Shown: positions 9,279 through 21,266 of the stretch, in pieces | Layout of the letters: every line of letters begins with the position of its first letter | How positions within the stretch are numbered: position 1 is the first letter of the stretch | Assembly (NCBI RefSeq): GCF_026798195.1 | Contig: NZ_JAPQEZ010000001.1 | Coordinates: 184,901-248,900 of the forward strand | DNA from: Lentilactobacillus senioris | Lineage (GTDB): Bacteria; Bacillota; Bacilli; Lactobacillales; Lactobacillaceae | Direction of reading: 5' to 3' | Length of the DNA stretch: 64,000 nt | Position numbers and translations under genes: made by a program | The notes under the pieces: model-generated | Database searches by the model: none | Told to the model about the DNA's origin: nothing | What the model saw: the letters and a program-made list of their open reading frames with translations, nothing else

Positions 9279-10658
9279 CTATCCTCCCGGAACGTACGCA
9301 ATCGAAGAGAATTTATTATACGATTTTACAAATAACAATTTAACTGTTCCCCGCGGACCAGATCGATTTTTTTCCAAGATGACTTCAACTTCACCAACAT
9401 TTTGGTCGTCAGCATCATTACCGCCATCATCGTCATCATCGCCGCCTTCTCGTTCGTAATAGTCATCACGGTACAAGAACGCCACGATATCCGCATCTTG
9501 TTCAATCGAACCAGATTCTCGAATATCAGATAAAACGGGACGCTTGTCTTGGCGTTGTTCCACCCCCCGAGAAAGTTGGGACAAGGCAATAACGGGCACG
9601 TGTAATTCTTTGGCTAACTTCTTTAACTGCCGGGAAATATCAGACACTTCTTGTTGGCGGTTTTCATGGTTGCTACCTTCAATCAGTTGCAAATAATCAA
9701 TTACGATCATGCCCAAGTTGCCGGTTTCTTTTTCTAACCGCCGACACTTAGCCCGAATTTCAGACATCTTAACTCCAGCAGAATCATCAATGTAAATGTT
9801 AGCTTTAGATAAGCTTCCCATCGCCACGATCAAATTTTGCCATTCATCTTCAGCCAAATTACCGGTTCGCAGATGGTTCGCATCGATGCTACCTTCTGCA
9901 CACAACATCCGGTTCACTAGCGATTCGGCACTCATTTCCAAACTAAAGATGGCAACGGCCTTATCAGTTTTCGTTGCTACGTTTTGGGCCACGTTCAACG
10001 CAAACGCCGTTTTACCAACAGCTGGCCGAGCAGCTAAAATGATCAACTCATCTTCGTGTAAACCAGTGGTTATTTTATCTAGTTCTGGATAACCAGTCGA
10101 CAAACCAGTAACCGTGTCACCATCTTGCGACAACCGATCAATTTCGGCAAACGAAGAATTTAAGACATCCCGAATCGACTTGAACCCACTTTGGTTCCGA
10201 TTTTCAGCCACGTTCATGATTTCTTTTTCAGCGTTATCCAAAACAGTAGTCACGTCTTCGTCAGAAGAATAACCAGCAGTAACAATGTTCGTCGCCGTTT
10301 GGATCAAGCGTCTTAAGACGGCTTTATCTCGCACGATCTTAGCGTAATAAGCCACGTTGGCCGCAGTAGGTACCGTTGAAGCCAAATCAGTAATATATTC
10401 AATTCCTCCGACGTTTTCCAGGTTACCTTGATTGGTCAAGAGGTCGGTAATGGTCACCACATCGACAGCTTCGTCGCGATCATTTAAGTCCGTCATGGCG
10501 GTAAAAATCAGTTGGTGGGATCGTTTATAAAAATCAGTGGCGGCCACATACTCAGATGCTTCCACCAACGCATCCCCGTTCAAGAATATAGCCCCTAAAA
10601 CGGCCTTTTCCGCTTCTAGGTTCTGCGGGGGGACTTCATTTACAAATTCATTATTCAT
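9279..10658 (-). CDS. dnaB: Replicative DNA helicase DnaB
   Basis: Hexameric 5'-3' helicase at the replication fork, 459 residues from the preferred start. It has an N-terminal DnaB domain (about 10-115) and a C-terminal RecA-like ATPase with Walker A (ARPAVGKTAF) and Walker B (MIVIDYLQL), plus the SQLSRGVEQR motif. The start chosen is ATG at 10658, with GGAG and 6 nt spacing; an in-frame TTG at 10679 would add seven residues but has no Shine-Dalgarno. An acidic Asp-rich insert (EGGDDDDDGGNDADD) near the C-terminus is unusually long. It follows rplI across a partial terminator. Confidence 0.96.
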   Translation of the reverse strand: MNNEFVNEVPPQNLEAEKAVLGAIFLNGDALVEASEYVAATDFYKRSHQLIFTAMTDLNDRDEAVDVVTITDLLTNQGNLENVGGIEYITDLASTVPTAANVAYYAKIVRDKAVLRRLIQTATNIVTAGYSSDEDVTTVLDNAEKEIMNVAENRNQSGFKSIRDVLNSSFAEIDRLSQDGDTVTGLSTGYPELDKITTGLHEDELIILAARPAVGKTAFALNVAQNVATKTDKAVAIFSLEMSAESLVNRMLCAEGSIDANHLRTGNLAEDEWQNLIVAMGSLSKANIYIDDSAGVKMSEIRAKCRRLEKETGNLGMIVIDYLQLIEGSNHENRQQEVSDISRQLKKLAKELHVPVIALSQLSRGVEQRQDKRPVLSDIRESGSIEQDADIVAFLYRDDYYEREGGDDDDDGGNDADDQNVGEVEVILEKNRSGPRGTVKLLFVKSYNKFSSIAYVPGG

Positions 10659-10676
10659 TGTTTTCTCCAAATACAG

Positions 10677-10713
10677 CAAAAGGGATTAAACGAGCAATCT
10701 CGCAATCCCTTTT
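10677..10713 (-). terminator. Hairpin between rplI and dnaB
   Basis: On the minus strand AAAAGGGATT pairs with AATCCCTTTT around an inner CGAG/CTCG stem, followed by TTTT. It probably lowers dnaB transcription relative to rplI rather than ending it completely. Confidence 0.65.
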
Positions 10714-10725
10714 CCGGCGCTAAAA

Positions 10726-11178
10726 TTAAGCTTCCGTAACGTGAACCCGAATCTTAGCTGTTACGTCCGTATAAAGCTTAACAGGGACATTAGTGTAGCC
10801 AGCTACCCGAATGGGTTCTGGTAATTCAATTTTGCGTTTGTCTAACTTAATTTGGTACTGCTTATCTAATGCTGTTGCAATTTGCTTGCTAGGAATGGAG
10901 CCGAACAAGCGGCCATCAGTTCCGGCTTTAGCAGTAATTTCAACAACGGTATCATCAGCTTCTAGCTTGTTTTTGATCATTTTAGCACTGGCAATTTCTT
11001 CGTCTTCATGACGTTGCTCTGCCCGCTTTTGACCTTTAAGTTCGCTCATGGCTTGCTTAGAAGCTTCCTTGGCTTTGCCGTTTTTAATCAAAAAGTTTTG
11101 AGCATAGCCATCAGGCACGTTTTTAATTTCACCACGTTTACCTTTACCCCGAACGTCTTCTAGAAAAATGACTTTCAT
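10726..11178 (-). CDS. rplI: 50S ribosomal protein L9
   Basis: 150 residues, the normal length. The N-terminal domain begins [21 protein letters not shown], the L9 signature that binds 23S rRNA. It is followed by the long connecting helix (about 40-75) and the C-terminal domain. It lies 27 nt after gdpP and before dnaB, the standard Firmicutes order. Confidence 0.98.
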   Translation of the reverse strand: MKVIFLEDVRGKGKRGEIKNVPDGYAQNFLIKNGKAKEASKQAMSELKGQKRAEQRHEDEEIASAKMIKNKLEADDTVVEITAKAGTDGRLFGSIPSKQIATALDKQYQIKLDKRKIELPEPIRVAGYTNVPVKLYTDVTAKIRVHVTEA

Positions 11179-11205
11179 TCTTAAACACCTACTATCCTCA
11201 AAAAT

Positions 11206-13230
11206 TTAATCTTCACTGTTATTATTATGCTCAATATCAGTGATAGTTTCAAGTAACATATCACGAGCTTCTTCAACTGATAAATCAGCTAACTGGGTGG
11301 CCCCACTAGATAAGTGACCACCGCCCCCCATGGCTTCCATAATAATTTGGACGTTAATTGCCCCGGTACTTCTAGCCGAAATCCCGATCAAATTATCTGG
11401 CCGTCGAGTAATGATAAATCCCGCATCCACCCCAGACATACTAAGCAGTGAATCACATGCTTGAGCTGCCGTTACTGAATCGTATTCTACATTATCTTCA
11501 CCAACTATTAAAGCCATTTTCGGCTTAAAGAAATCAACTAATGAAATTAAATGGTTTCTAGCCATATAACTATCGATATTTTCCTTCATAAAGGTTTGCA
11601 TTTCAATGGTGTCAGCTCCTGCTGAACGCAAGTAGCTAGCGGCATCGAAGGTTCGCGTTCCGGTGCGCATTGCAAACGAATGGGTATCAATAAAGATCCC
11701 CGTCAACATTGCCGTTGCTTCCAACTTGTTAATAGGTTCACCTTCGTGCGGTTGATACTCAAACATTTCGGTAATCAACTCACAAGTTGAAGAGGCGTAT
11801 GGTTCGATGTAAACCAACATCGGATTTTCTGGAAATTCTTCGCCCCGACGATGATGATCGATAATCACTGTCCGGTCAGATAACCGTTCATACAATGCTT
11901 CAGAGATACTGATTGATGGCTTAGAATGATCGACCATAATCAACAAACTAGCGTCAGTGGCTTTTTCTAAGGCCTCTTCTGGAGTGATAATGGCATCTTC
12001 AATTTCTGGGTATTCTTGAATGGCCTCTAAAAGCCGTTGAATATCAGAATGCATTTGTTCTTTGTCCAAAACAATCCAACAAGTTTGCCCGTTCATCTCA
12101 GCAATTCGCCGAATCCCTAAACAGGCTCCCAGAGAGTCCATATCAGGACGGGTATGGCCTTGAACAAATACTTGGTCCGATTCCTTCATCAATTCATTTA
12201 ACGCTTGAGAAATCATCCGTGCTCTAACTCGAGTCCGTTTTTCCATCGGATTAGTCTTGCCACCATAAAAACGAGCTTGACCATCAAGGGATTTAACCAC
12301 GACTTGGTCTCCACCTCGGCCTAATGCTAAGTCTAAGTTGGTTTGCGCTTGATCCGCCAAATGATTCAAATCATCATCGCCATACGAAATTCCCATACTA
12401 AGCGTTAATGGGAAATTTTGTTTAGAGGTACTCTCACGAACAGAATCTAAAACACTGAATTTGTCAGCTTCAATCGCGTCTAATGATTTAGCGTAGGCCA
12501 ACAAGAAGAAGTGATCGTCATCAACTTGTTTCAAGTACATTCCAAATTTTTGAGACCAGGTAGCTAATTCGTTAGTTACGTAATTGCTAAGATTCGAAAT
12601 TTCCTGGTCAGTTAACGACTGTGTGATTTCGTCGTAGTTATCCAAAAATACTTGTCCCACAACGATTCGTTCACCTTCGTATTGCTCTTGAATTTCTACA
12701 TACTTAGTAATATCCAACAAATAAGCCGTATTATAAGCTTTTTGGACCAACACTGAAAAACGATGATCGCGCCAGTTGATTACCGGATCCGCCTCTTCAG
12801 GATCAAAATTAGCAATCACCGTTGCTAACTGTTCATCGACTTCTACTAGGGGCTGACCTAAAACATTTTCCTGGCCAAAATAACGTTGCAACGCTGGATT
12901 AACCCATTCAATTCGTTGATCGTCATTATAAACTAGCATCCCTAATGGCATCTCCAGCAATGCTTCTTGCTCGCCACGGTGAATTCGATACGATAAATCA
13001 TTAATGTAACGGTTAGTTTCTGACCCCATTACGTTCATTGCCGTGATAGTATAAATCAATCCGACAATACTAATAATAGAAATAACTACCCCCATTTCAA
13101 AATTATACAAAAAAGAAACGACTACGCTATAAATTACCAAAATGGCAATAAAGACTAAAATTCGGCGTAAACGTCCATTATGTATAAACGGAGGCAGTTG
13201 ATTCGGGTGTGACTCTTTTCCGTTTTTCAT
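11206..13230 (-). CDS. gdpP: c-di-AMP phosphodiesterase GdpP
   Basis: Membrane enzyme that hydrolyses the second messenger c-di-AMP. The 674-residue protein has two N-terminal helices (about 27-68), a PAS-like domain (about 80-150), a degenerate GGDEF domain (about 170-300), and DHH/DHHA1 catalytic domains with GHTRPDMDSLG, VDHSKPS, IIDHHRR and GGGGHLSSGA. ATG start with AGAGG upstream. It is the first gene of gdpP-rplI-dnaB. Upstream lie a terminator, an orphan structured RNA and a 21-bp palindrome (13264-13284), so gdpP probably has its own promoter between 13231 and 13380. Confidence 0.96.
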   Translation of the reverse strand: MKNGKESHPNQLPPFIHNGRLRRILVFIAILVIYSVVVSFLYNFEMGVVISIISIVGLIYTITAMNVMGSETNRYINDLSYRIHRGEQEALLEMPLGMLVYNDDQRIEWVNPALQRYFGQENVLGQPLVEVDEQLATVIANFDPEEADPVINWRDHRFSVLVQKAYNTAYLLDITKYVEIQEQYEGERIVVGQVFLDNYDEITQSLTDQEISNLSNYVTNELATWSQKFGMYLKQVDDDHFFLLAYAKSLDAIEADKFSVLDSVRESTSKQNFPLTLSMGISYGDDDLNHLADQAQTNLDLALGRGGDQVVVKSLDGQARFYGGKTNPMEKRTRVRARMISQALNELMKESDQVFVQGHTRPDMDSLGACLGIRRIAEMNGQTCWIVLDKEQMHSDIQRLLEAIQEYPEIEDAIITPEEALEKATDASLLIMVDHSKPSISISEALYERLSDRTVIIDHHRRGEEFPENPMLVYIEPYASSTCELITEMFEYQPHEGEPINKLEATAMLTGIFIDTHSFAMRTGTRTFDAASYLRSAGADTIEMQTFMKENIDSYMARNHLISLVDFFKPKMALIVGEDNVEYDSVTAAQACDSLLSMSGVDAGFIITRRPDNLIGISARSTGAINVQIIMEAMGGGGHLSSGATQLADLSVEEARDMLLETITDIEHNNNSED

Positions 13231-13263
13231 AATTTAACCTCTTAATTAATAGATAGTTCTAGC

Positions 13264-13284
13264 TTTATTTTACCATAAAATAAA
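13264..13284. promoter_or_regulatory. Palindrome in the gdpP promoter region
   Basis: TTTATTTTA-CCA-TAAAATAAA, a perfect 9-bp inverted repeat, 33 nt upstream of the gdpP start. The minus-strand copy contains TAAAAT, a possible -10. It may be an operator; the regulator is unknown. Confidence 0.35.
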
Positions 13285-13380
13285 AACTAATTTTTTAGTA
13301 CCATTAAGTTGATCATAAATTTCAAAAAACGAATATTAATTTATCAAATTTGTTTGTTAATAACTATTAAATTTCATTTG

Positions 13381-13412
13381 TTTAAAAATAAAAGCATCCT
13401 AAATTAGGATGC
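13381..13412 (-). terminator. Terminator of the orphan RNA upstream of gdpP
   Basis: GCATCCTA-AAT-TAGGATGC (13394-13412), followed on the minus strand by TTTTATTTTTAAA. It is separate from the rpsR terminator 270 nt away. Confidence 0.8.
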
Positions 13413-13633
13413 CCTTACACGATAATATAGATAGTTTTTAGTTATCTGCAATTTTTCAGTTGTTACACATCAAGCTGCAGCTAACTTACCCCGTTATAAT
13501 ATGTTTGGTTTAGTATTAATAGCTTTCAATAAACTATTATTTAAGACTAACGGAACAAATTTGCTCCAGCTAAGTTACTATAACTATGATAGCAAACTAA
13601 ACCCCAACATTAATTATGGATATATTCAACCAT
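13385..13633 (-). ncRNA. Structured RNA of unknown family between rpsR and gdpP
   Basis: About 250 nt bounded by a near-consensus promoter (13640-13668) and an intrinsic terminator (13394-13412), with no protein gene inside. Two long pairings are visible. The segment at 13597-13610 pairs with 13501-13513 (ATGTT plus GGTTTAG against CTAAACC and AACAT), enclosing further hairpins such as GGAGCA-AATT-TGTTCC. The segment at 13476-13486 pairs with 13440-13450 (AGTTAGCTGCA/TGCAGATAACT, one mismatch). It could be a free small RNA or a terminated leader of gdpP, which starts 155 nt further on. No match to 6S, tmRNA, SRP or c-di-AMP riboswitch consensus was recognised. Confidence 0.55.
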
Positions 13634-13639
13634 TACATA

Positions 13640-13668
13640 ATTATGAGGTTCAAATTCTTAATTGTCAA
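13640..13668 (-). promoter_or_regulatory. Strong promoter of the orphan RNA
   Basis: On the minus strand TTGACA (13668-13663), a 17-nt spacer and CATAAT (13645-13640). It lies downstream of the rpsR terminator, so it cannot serve rpsR. Confidence 0.75.
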
Positions 13669-13681
13669 ATCATTTAAATAA

Positions 13682-13723
13682 AAAAAGAACTTACTTGAAT
13701 ATTCAAATAAGTTCTTTTTATTA
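13682..13723 (-). terminator. Terminator of rpsF-ssb-rpsR
   Basis: Long hairpin GAACTTA...TAAGTTC with the inner palindrome TTGAA-TA-TTCAA, bordered by A- and T-runs, 12 nt after the rpsR stop. Confidence 0.85.
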
Positions 13724-13734
13724 AGTTATCGAGC

Positions 13735-13971
13735 TTAGTCTTCAGCAACGAAAGGCATAAGTCCCATAATACGGGAACGCTTGATTGCTACAGTAAGCTT
13801 ACGTTGGTTTTTAGCACTAGTACCAGTAACTCGACGAGGTAAAATCTTGCCTCGTTCTGATACGAAACGCTTCAATAAATCAGTATCTTTGTAGTCGATG
13901 TATTCGATGTGGTTAGCAGCGATAAAATCAACTTTACGACGGCGACGGCCGCCACGTCTTTGTTGAGCCAT
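13735..13971 (-). CDS. rpsR: 30S ribosomal protein S18
   Basis: 78 residues, basic, with the S18 core ([20 protein letters not shown] and [14 protein letters not shown]). It binds the small-subunit platform as a dimer with S6. It is the last gene of rpsF-ssb-rpsR, 32 nt after ssb, with AGGAGG upstream of the ATG. Confidence 0.98.
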   Translation of the reverse strand: MAQQRRGGRRRRKVDFIAANHIEYIDYKDTDLLKRFVSERGKILPRRVTGTSAKNQRKLTVAIKRSRIMGLMPFVAED

Positions 13972-14003
13972 GTTTTATTTCCTCCTTACGTTATTATCGT
14001 CCC

Positions 14004-14543
14004 TTAGAACGGTAAATCATCGTCGGAAATGTCGATTGAGTCACCATTATTGGCAAAAGGATCAGCAGCGTTATTGTTGGTGTTATTAGAGTTATTACTC
14101 CCACCACCATTATTCTGTGAACCGCCAAATGGATTATCAAACGGATTTCCGCTTGTCGTAGGAGCGGACCCCGCTGGTGCCATCCCAGGATAAGCACCAT
14201 TGTTGTTACCACCTTCACGGTCAGACCGTGATTGCAATAAAGCAAAGTTTTCAACAACAATTTCCGTTACGTAAACGCGATTACCTTGTTGGTTTTCATA
14301 GTTCCGGGTTTGAATCCGACCATCAATTCCAACTAGTGAACCTTTACGAACGAAGTTAGCGAAGTTTTCAGCTGATTTACGCCAGATGACGCAGTTAATG
14401 AAGTCAGCTTCCCGTTCGCCTTGTTGATTTTTAAAAGTCCGATCAACGGCCAGTGTGAAGGTCCCAACAGCGGTCCCAGATTGGGTGTATCGTAGATCAA
14501 CATCACGGGTAAGGCGTCCCGTTAAAACTGCTCGATTAAGCAT
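14004..14543 (-). CDS. ssb: Single-stranded DNA-binding protein
   Basis: 179-residue SSB. OB-fold domain at about 1-105 (starts [19 protein letters not shown]), then a low-complexity Gly/Asn linker (about 115-165) and the acidic C-terminal tail ending DDDLPF, which recruits partner proteins. It sits between rpsF and rpsR, the conserved Firmicutes operon. Confidence 0.98.
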   Translation of the reverse strand: MLNRAVLTGRLTRDVDLRYTQSGTAVGTFTLAVDRTFKNQQGEREADFINCVIWRKSAENFANFVRKGSLVGIDGRIQTRNYENQQGNRVYVTEIVVENFALLQSRSDREGGNNNGAYPGMAPAGSAPTTSGNPFDNPFGGSQNNGGGSNNSNNTNNNAADPFANNGDSIDISDDDLPF

Positions 14544-14575
14544 GCTGAATGCTCCTTTCTTTTATAAACAAATTT

Positions 14576-14872
14576 CTAGTTATCACGTACAACGATCATG
14601 TGACGTAAGATGTCGTCATTGATCTTTGATAGACGGTCAAATTCGTTAAGTGATTCGTCACTATCAGTAGTCATGTTAACGATGTGGTAAATACCTTCGT
14701 TGTAACCACCGATTTCGTAAGCGAAACGACGCTTAGACCAGTCTTTTGAATCGATAATCTTAGCACCATTATCAGTCAAGATCTTGTCGAAACGTTCTAC
14801 TAAAGCAGTTTTAGCAGCGTCGTCCATATCTGGCCGGATGATGTAAGTGATTTCGTATTTCTTTTCTTCCAT
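14576..14872 (-). CDS. rpsF: 30S ribosomal protein S6
   Basis: 98 residues, normal length, with the S6 fold ([32 protein letters not shown]). First gene of rpsF-ssb-rpsR. The Shine-Dalgarno lies within a hairpin that resembles the S6:S18-binding leader (14879-14923), so the operon is probably autoregulated by the S6-S18 complex. Confidence 0.98.
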   Translation of the reverse strand: MEEKKYEITYIIRPDMDDAAKTALVERFDKILTDNGAKIIDSKDWSKRRFAYEIGGYNEGIYHIVNMTTDSDESLNEFDRLSKINDDILRHMIVVRDN

Positions 14873-14878
14873 GTTTTT

Positions 14879-14923
14879 GCACCTCCCTGTGGACTAATGG
14901 CCCCTTACTTGGGGCAAGGAGAG
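14879..14923 (-). promoter_or_regulatory. Putative S6:S18-binding leader of rpsF
   Basis: On the minus strand CTC-U-CC pairs with GGGAG, which is part of the Shine-Dalgarno GGGAGGTG, enclosing a GCCCC-AAGTAA-GGGGC hairpin and an unpaired CATTAGTCCACA segment. Rpsf leaders in many bacteria carry an element of this kind that binds S6:S18; the exact consensus match was not verified. Confidence 0.5.
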
Positions 14924-14953
14924 TTCTGTTTAGACAGATACTCACAGTTAGAT

Positions 14954-14982
14954 ATACTATCACGTTTCCGTCAAGATTACAA
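14954..14982 (-). promoter_or_regulatory. Promoter of rpsF-ssb-rpsR
   Basis: On the minus strand TTGTAA (14982-14977), a 17-nt spacer and TAGTAT (14959-14954). Confidence 0.5.
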
Positions 14983-15020
14983 TTGCCTTTTTCTTTGATC
15001 CCGATACTTAACTAAATACG

Positions 15021-15052
15021 AAAAAAAGAGACTATCGCGTGATAGTCTCTTA
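15021..15052 (-). terminator. Terminator of gyrA
   Basis: Hairpin AGAGACTATC-GCGT-GATAGTCTCT, T-run on the minus strand, 10 nt after the gyrA stop. Confidence 0.9.
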
Positions 15053-15060
15053 ATTTAATT

Positions 15061-17616
15061 CTAGTCCTCGTTGTCAGATTCATTGTGTGCAATTTCGCGA
15101 TCAGCCAAATTTGATACGGCATCTGCAACAGCAGTTGAAGCATCATCAGATGCAGAAGGAGCTTCATCCTCTGCTTCAGTTTCTTTTTCAACCTTAGCCA
15201 TGGTTGCTACTTTAGAGTCACCGTCCATCTTGATCAAATGAACCCCTAGGGTAGCTCGGCCAGTTTGAGATACCTTTTCAATTCCGAACCGGATCATAAC
15301 CCCTTTATCGGTGATCAACATAATGTCTTCATCACCCTTAACGGTAGTTAAACCAGCTAATGGTCCATTCTTTTCAGTTACGTTAACGGTCTTAATTCCT
15401 TTTCCGCCTCGACCCTTGATTGGGTATTCAATAGCAGGGGTTTTCTTACCATAACCCTTTTCTGAAATAACGAATACATCACTATCCGGCGCTAAGATAT
15501 CTGAACCAACTACGTAATCGTCTTCGCGAAGGCGAATACCTCGAACCCCAGTGGCACTTCGACCCATTGTCCGAACTGCGTCAGCTCTAAAGCTAACAGC
15601 GTATCCTTGATGAGTTCCGATAATGATATTTTCATCATCGTCAGCAATTAAGACGTTAGTAACTTGGTCGCCATCTTTTAGGTGAATAGCTTTAAGACCG
15701 TTACTGCGGATATTAGTAAATTCAGCAACCGGTGTCTTCTTAACCGTTCCTAACAGGGTGGTAAAGAAAAGATCCTTATCAACGTCACTGTTACGATCAG
15801 AAACGTTAATGACAGCTTGAATTTTTTCACCTGAATCGATATTTAACAAGTTAATGATCGGAATTCCCTTAGCAGCTCGGCCATATTCAGGAATTTCGTA
15901 ACCTTTCATCCGATAAACCTTACCGGCATCGGTAAAGAATAACAAAATATCATGAGTAGAGGTAGAAACTAAGTGTTCGATGAAATCATCGTCGTGAACA
16001 CCCATTCCTTGAACCCCACGACCACCACGATTTTGCGCCTTGAATTCAGTAGTTGGAAGTCGTTTGATGTATCCGTTATGGGTCAAACTAACGATTACGT
16101 CTTCTTCTTCAATCAAATCTTCGTCTTCTAGACTAAGAACTTCCCCAACTAGTAATTCAGTGCGTCGATCATCACCAAATTTATCTTGGATTTCCAAGAG
16201 TTCTTGGTAAATGATTTCATTAACGCGGTCCCGACTAGCCAAAATTTCTTTGTAGTCTTCAATGGCTTTCATCAAGTCGTTGTATTCTTTTTCAACTTTT
16301 TCGCGTTCCAAACCAGTCAAACGAACTAACCGCATGTCCAAGATCGCTTGAGATTGCTTATCACTTAAACCAAATTGACTCATCAATTCATTTTTAGCGA
16401 TTTCACCGGTTTGGGATCCCCGAATAATTGCGATGATCGCATCAATATGGTCTAACGCAATCCGCAACCCTTCTAAGATGTGCGCTCTAGCTTGAGCTTT
16501 CTTTAGTTCATAAGCTGTCCGGCGTTTGATAACTTCCACTTGGTGTTCCAAGTAGTAGGTCAAAATCTCTTTTAAGCTAAGTACTTGCGGAGTGCCCTTA
16601 ACAATTGCCAACATGTTAAAGCTAAATGAAGTCTGCATCAAGGTTAGCTTGTAAAGATTGTTTAGAATCACTTCGGCGCTGGCATCCCGCCGCACGTCGA
16701 TAACGATTCGCATCCCTTCTCGGTCAGATTCATCGTTAACATCGGTGATGCCTTCAATCCGTTTTTCCCGAGCTAATTCAGCAATTCGTTCAATCAACTT
16801 GGCCTTGTTAACCATGTAAGGAATTTCGGTGGCCACGATTCTTTGCTTACCGTTGGCTTCGCCTTCAATTTCTACCCGGGCTCTTAATGTGATTGAACCC
16901 TTCCCAGTTTCGTAGGCCTTTCTGATTCCGGACTTGCCCATTACGACGCCGCCGGTAGGAAAATCAGGACCAGGAAGAGCTTCCATTAAGTCAGCAGTGG
17001 TGGCGTCCGGATTATCCATCAAGACGTGAATAGCACTGATAACTTCAGAAAGGTTATGCGGTGGAATGTTAGTGGCCATCCCAACGGCAATCCCAGATGC
17101 CCCGTTGACTAACAAGTTAGGAAAACGTGCTGGTAAAACGGATGGTTCCCGTTCAGTGCCATCATAGTTATCTTGAAAATCAATTGTATCTTTATTAATA
17201 TCCCGAATCATTTCCATGGCGATTTTGCTCAACCGAGCTTCAGTATACCGCATAGCGGCAGCCCCATCACCATCGACAGACCCGAAGTTACCGTGACCGT
17301 CAACTAACATATAACGGTAACTAAAGTCCTGCGCCATTCGCACCATAGATTCGTAAACGGCAGTATCCCCATGGGGGTGATACTTACCCAAAACGTCCCC
17401 AACGATTCTGGCAGATTTCTTGTAAGGTTTATCAGGGGTAACCCCTAATTCATGCATATCGTATAAAATTCGCCGGTGAACTGGTTTTAGTCCATCTCGA
17501 ACGTCTGGTAACGCCCGAGCAACGATAACACTCATTGCGTAGTCAAGAAATGACGTCCGCATTTTTTTAGATAAGTCAATATCAGTGATATGACTTTCAA
17601 AATTTTCTTCGGCCAA
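15061..17616 (-). CDS. gyrA: DNA gyrase subunit A
   Basis: Breakage-reunion subunit of gyrase. It contains the winged-helix and tower domains with the active-site Tyr in [13 protein letters not shown], a coiled-coil gate (about 350-480), and the C-terminal beta-pinwheel with the GyrA-box [10 protein letters not shown]. The start proposed is TTG at 17616 (851 residues), because TGGAGG lies about 9 nt upstream. An in-frame GTG at 17655 would add 13 residues but lacks a Shine-Dalgarno and falls inside a parS palindrome. It follows gyrB after 95 nt. The C-terminus has an acidic Ala/Ser/Asp-rich tail. Confidence 0.97.
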   Translation of the reverse strand: MAEENFESHITDIDLSKKMRTSFLDYAMSVIVARALPDVRDGLKPVHRRILYDMHELGVTPDKPYKKSARIVGDVLGKYHPHGDTAVYESMVRMAQDFSYRYMLVDGHGNFGSVDGDGAAAMRYTEARLSKIAMEMIRDINKDTIDFQDNYDGTEREPSVLPARFPNLLVNGASGIAVGMATNIPPHNLSEVISAIHVLMDNPDATTADLMEALPGPDFPTGGVVMGKSGIRKAYETGKGSITLRARVEIEGEANGKQRIVATEIPYMVNKAKLIERIAELAREKRIEGITDVNDESDREGMRIVIDVRRDASAEVILNNLYKLTLMQTSFSFNMLAIVKGTPQVLSLKEILTYYLEHQVEVIKRRTAYELKKAQARAHILEGLRIALDHIDAIIAIIRGSQTGEIAKNELMSQFGLSDKQSQAILDMRLVRLTGLEREKVEKEYNDLMKAIEDYKEILASRDRVNEIIYQELLEIQDKFGDDRRTELLVGEVLSLEDEDLIEEEDVIVSLTHNGYIKRLPTTEFKAQNRGGRGVQGMGVHDDDFIEHLVSTSTHDILLFFTDAGKVYRMKGYEIPEYGRAAKGIPIINLLNIDSGEKIQAVINVSDRNSDVDKDLFFTTLLGTVKKTPVAEFTNIRSNGLKAIHLKDGDQVTNVLIADDDENIIIGTHQGYAVSFRADAVRTMGRSATGVRGIRLREDDYVVGSDILAPDSDVFVISEKGYGKKTPAIEYPIKGRGGKGIKTVNVTEKNGPLAGLTTVKGDEDIMLITDKGVMIRFGIEKVSQTGRATLGVHLIKMDGDSKVATMAKVEKETEAEDEAPSASDDASTAVADAVSNLADREIAHNESDNED

Positions 17617-17647
17617 GCTGTCTAACCTCCATTCTTGGTCAGCTGAT

Positions 17648-17663
17648 TGTTTCACGTGAAACT
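17648..17663. promoter_or_regulatory. parS-like ParB-binding site between gyrB and gyrA
   Basis: TGTTTCACGTGAAACT contains the complete 14-bp palindrome GTTTCACGTGAAAC (17649-17662) and matches 15 of 16 bases of the classical parS. A half-site, GTTTCACG, follows at 17701-17708 next to the gyrB stop. It lies about 6.5 kb from oriC. Confidence 0.8.
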
Positions 17664-17711
17664 ATATTGATATACCGGGATTTATTCTAATCCTAATAGT
17701 GTTTCACGCTA

Positions 17712-20768
<3,057 letters not shown>

Positions 20769-20769
<1 letters not shown>

Positions 20770-20996
20770 TAATCCGCCTGTTTAGTTCGAATAAAAAACA
20801 TGCCTTCTCCAGGTACATCAACGTTATCACCATCATATAATTTCCGGCCCCGGCGATCATCGGGTTCATCGTTGACACTGACGGCATTTTCCTTCAAGTA
20901 CCACTTGGCCTGACCACCACTACTAATAATTGATTCTTCTTTTAGTAGCTGGCCTAAAGTGATGTATTCACCGCTGACAAAAACTTCTTTTTTCAC
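20769..20996 (-). CDS. yaaA: S4-domain RNA-binding protein YaaA
   Basis: Small RNA-binding protein conserved between dnaN and recF in Firmicutes; the family has a role in 50S ribosome maturation. 75 residues from the preferred GTG start at 20996, which has AGGTGG 8 nt upstream; a GTG four codons earlier (21008) lies inside the Shine-Dalgarno. The S4 motif is visible (TLGQLLKEESIISSGGQAKWYL). Confidence 0.92.
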
Positions 20997-21023
20997 AGTT
21001 TCACCCACCTTTGTCTGGTATTA

Positions 21024-21052
21024 ATTATACACTTTTAAACTAAAAATGTACA
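21024..21052 (-). promoter_or_regulatory. Promoter of yaaA-recF-gyrB
   Basis: On the minus strand TGTACA (21052-21047), a 17-nt spacer and the perfect -10 TATAAT (21029-21024). Transcription would begin about 20 nt before the GTG start of yaaA. The remaining part of the dnaN-yaaA gap up to 21200 shows nothing else clear. Confidence 0.65.
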
Positions 21053-21206
21053 TCGAATTCGGCTATATAAGCTCTCTGAGCGTTTTTAGTTTCATTTGAT
21101 ATTTTTTTCCATCAGCAGATAAAACGGCTAAAAACTAAATTATGCGAATTTTAATCGTTTTTAAGCGTCATTTTTAAAAGCCGTCAATTAAATTTGCTCT
21201 TCTCAG

Positions 21207-21246
21207 CAAAAAAGCCCAACACCTGTTTTTAGGTGCTGAGCTTTTC
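21207..21246 (-). terminator. Terminator of dnaN
   Basis: On the minus strand AGCTCAGCACCT-AAAAA-CAGGTGTTGGGCT followed by TTTTTT, 20 nt after the dnaN stop. Confidence 0.88.
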
Positions 21247-21266
21247 ACAAACTAAGATTAGTTCTG

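Noticed and set aside
13385..13633. 6S RNA, tmRNA, SRP RNA or ydaO-type c-di-AMP riboswitch
   Set aside because: Length and neighbours were considered, but no family-specific motif could be found by eye, so the RNA was left without a family.
17362..17364. Thr at the GyrA position equivalent to E. coli Ser83 ([10 protein letters not shown]), a fluoroquinolone hot spot
   Set aside because: Thr occurs naturally at this position in susceptible species such as Campylobacter jejuni and keeps the hydroxyl group, so it is no evidence of resistance.
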